Shown here: positions 14,550-15,213 of the stretch, in pieces
Numbering within the stretch: the first letter of the stretch is position 1
Layout of the letters: each line of letters opens with the position of its first letter
Origin: Russula earlei
Lineage: Eukaryota > Basidiomycota > Agaricomycetes > Russulales > Russulaceae
NCBI GenBank assembly: GCA_025769875.1
Contig: JAGFNK010001081.1
Span: forward strand, 1 to 15,213
Direction: 5' to 3'
Length of the DNA: 15,213 bases
Translations under genes and position numbers: made by a program
The notes under the pieces: model-generated
The model's input: only the letters and a program-made list of their open reading frames with translations
What the model was told of the DNA's origin: nothing
The model's database searches: none

Positions 14550-15213
14550 TTACTGGGGGATCAGTAATGGAGTCATCAACCGCTGCCTCATCTGGTTGGT
14601 GTCAACGTCTAGGACTGGTGGAGGTGCAGGCTCAGGCACTGGCTCCGGCTCCGGCTCGTGTTTGGCCTTCTGTACTGGCTCTGAGCATTGTGTGCCCCTG
14701 CATTTCGATGAAGCGACAGAAGCAGATGAGGCTGCAGCCTTCAGCATGATTTGCTTGGCTTCTAGTGTCTTGGAAGTGGCCAGGGTGGATGAAGGATCGT
14801 GTGATTCTGGGTTGATTTTGGCTGACTTTGGTGGTAGTTCTTTGACTCCTTCCTCCCAAAAAGCCACTCCTCACCCTCATCCCACACGACCTCCTTCAAC
14901 AATTCATTCAGGACGTCTGTGGCAAACCAAAACATGGCATCAATGTGTCCATCAATGACCCACTTGCCGAATGTCTCCCGTGCGCATACCATTTCACACT
15001 CAGCCTCCTCGCGCTCTTCATGTCCCTCTCAAGCCGCTCCCTCAGCTTCTCCAAATCCTCCTCTCACTTGTTGGCACTCCAGTCTTCAGCAAGGTTCTAG
15101 TCAGTGCCATCCAACATAACCTTGACTTCAAATACACCTTTGCATACAAGCCAACATCCCATGCATCCAAACTTGAGATACTCAGCCTGTGCCTATTCTT
15201 GAATGTCAGAATC
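14550..15213 (-). pseudogene. Unrecognised broken coding sequence
   Basis: Coding-like minus-strand pieces lie in several frames. Near 15080-15030 there is a charged, coiled-coil-like stretch (EEDLEKLRERLERDMK). From 15020 to 14850 the sequence includes ETFGKWVIDGHIDAMFWFA and an acidic end (VVWDEGEEWLFG). From 14850 to 14550 there is an Ala/Ser-rich part, then EPEPEPVPEPAPPP from a GGCTCC-type hexamer repeat, then a stop. In-frame TAG and TGA codons near 15110-15070 and at least two frame changes indicate a pseudogene. I do not recognise the family. It could be the upstream part of the neighbouring remnant or a separate gene. Confidence 0.35.

Larger units (their letters stand above)
13388..14550 (-). 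pseudogene. Remnant of a host gene, possibly a fungal transcription factor C-terminal region
   Basis: Three coding-like minus-strand pieces follow one another: about 14530-14292 (ending SDSHTTEPFMFTSVFMLK), 14219-13941 (SPWGLTEVYEVIKC, then HTPKLY and a Gln-rich tail) and 13879-13388 (DFMFDMIIRPRN, then NPTWWQNM). The style recalls the C-terminal part of fungal-specific (Zn2Cys6-type) transcription factors, but no DNA-binding domain is in view, so this is a guess from memory of the family. The pieces lie in different frames: an intron candidate separates the first two, and a TGA plus a C18 run separate the last two. In-frame stops suggest decay, although undetected introns could explain some breaks. 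Confidence 0.4.

Noticed and set aside
1..15213. CRISPR arrays, tRNA or rRNA genes
   Set aside because: I saw no spaced direct repeats, no cloverleaf with a T-loop consensus and no rRNA-like sequence.

Overview
The window is transposon-rich DNA from a fungus, most likely a mushroom-forming basidiomycete. The evidence is a Ty3/Gypsy chromovirus with a C-terminal chromodomain, short GT..AG intron candidates in the flanking gene remnant, and CpG-directed decay of the older repeat copy. Nothing prokaryotic is present.

Layout: (1) 1-1959, plus strand: the 3' part of a decayed chromovirus copy (integrase to chromodomain, then its LTR). (2) 1968-3564: a small LTR element of about 1.6 kb with two LTRs of about 0.5 kb and no replication genes. 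(3) 3566-13246, minus strand: a complete, related chromovirus. In transcription order it has a 5' LTR (13246-12417), a primer site, a leader of about 3.4 kb, gag, pol and a 3' LTR (4394-3566). (4) 13247-15213: broken pieces of one or two host-type genes on the minus strand.

The complete element works as follows. Transcription starts about 30 nt after the LTR TATA box. The first bases of that RNA match the primer site just downstream of the LTR, which suggests Tf1-type self-priming. Pol has no start codon of its own and lies in the -1 frame after gag, with a T5 run at the gag stop and a hairpin directly behind it. Gag carries a zinc knuckle. Pol carries protease, reverse transcriptase, RNase H, integrase and chromodomain with all key residues visible.

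The outstanding signal is the leader. Read base by base on the sense strand, the 3,407 nt from the transcription start region (12721) to 9315 contain one ATG in any frame, at 9866 in a weak context. The desert ends at a strong CCCACCATG at 9314, which starts the conserved part of Gag. The opposite strand of the same stretch has dozens of ATGs. The leader is not plain non-coding RNA: one frame runs 481 codons with a single stop and no methionine, and further open frames tile the region upstream. This looks like a very long path kept clear for scanning ribosomes and laid over methionine-free coding sequence. I know of no described fungal retrotransposon with this layout, but I could not search.
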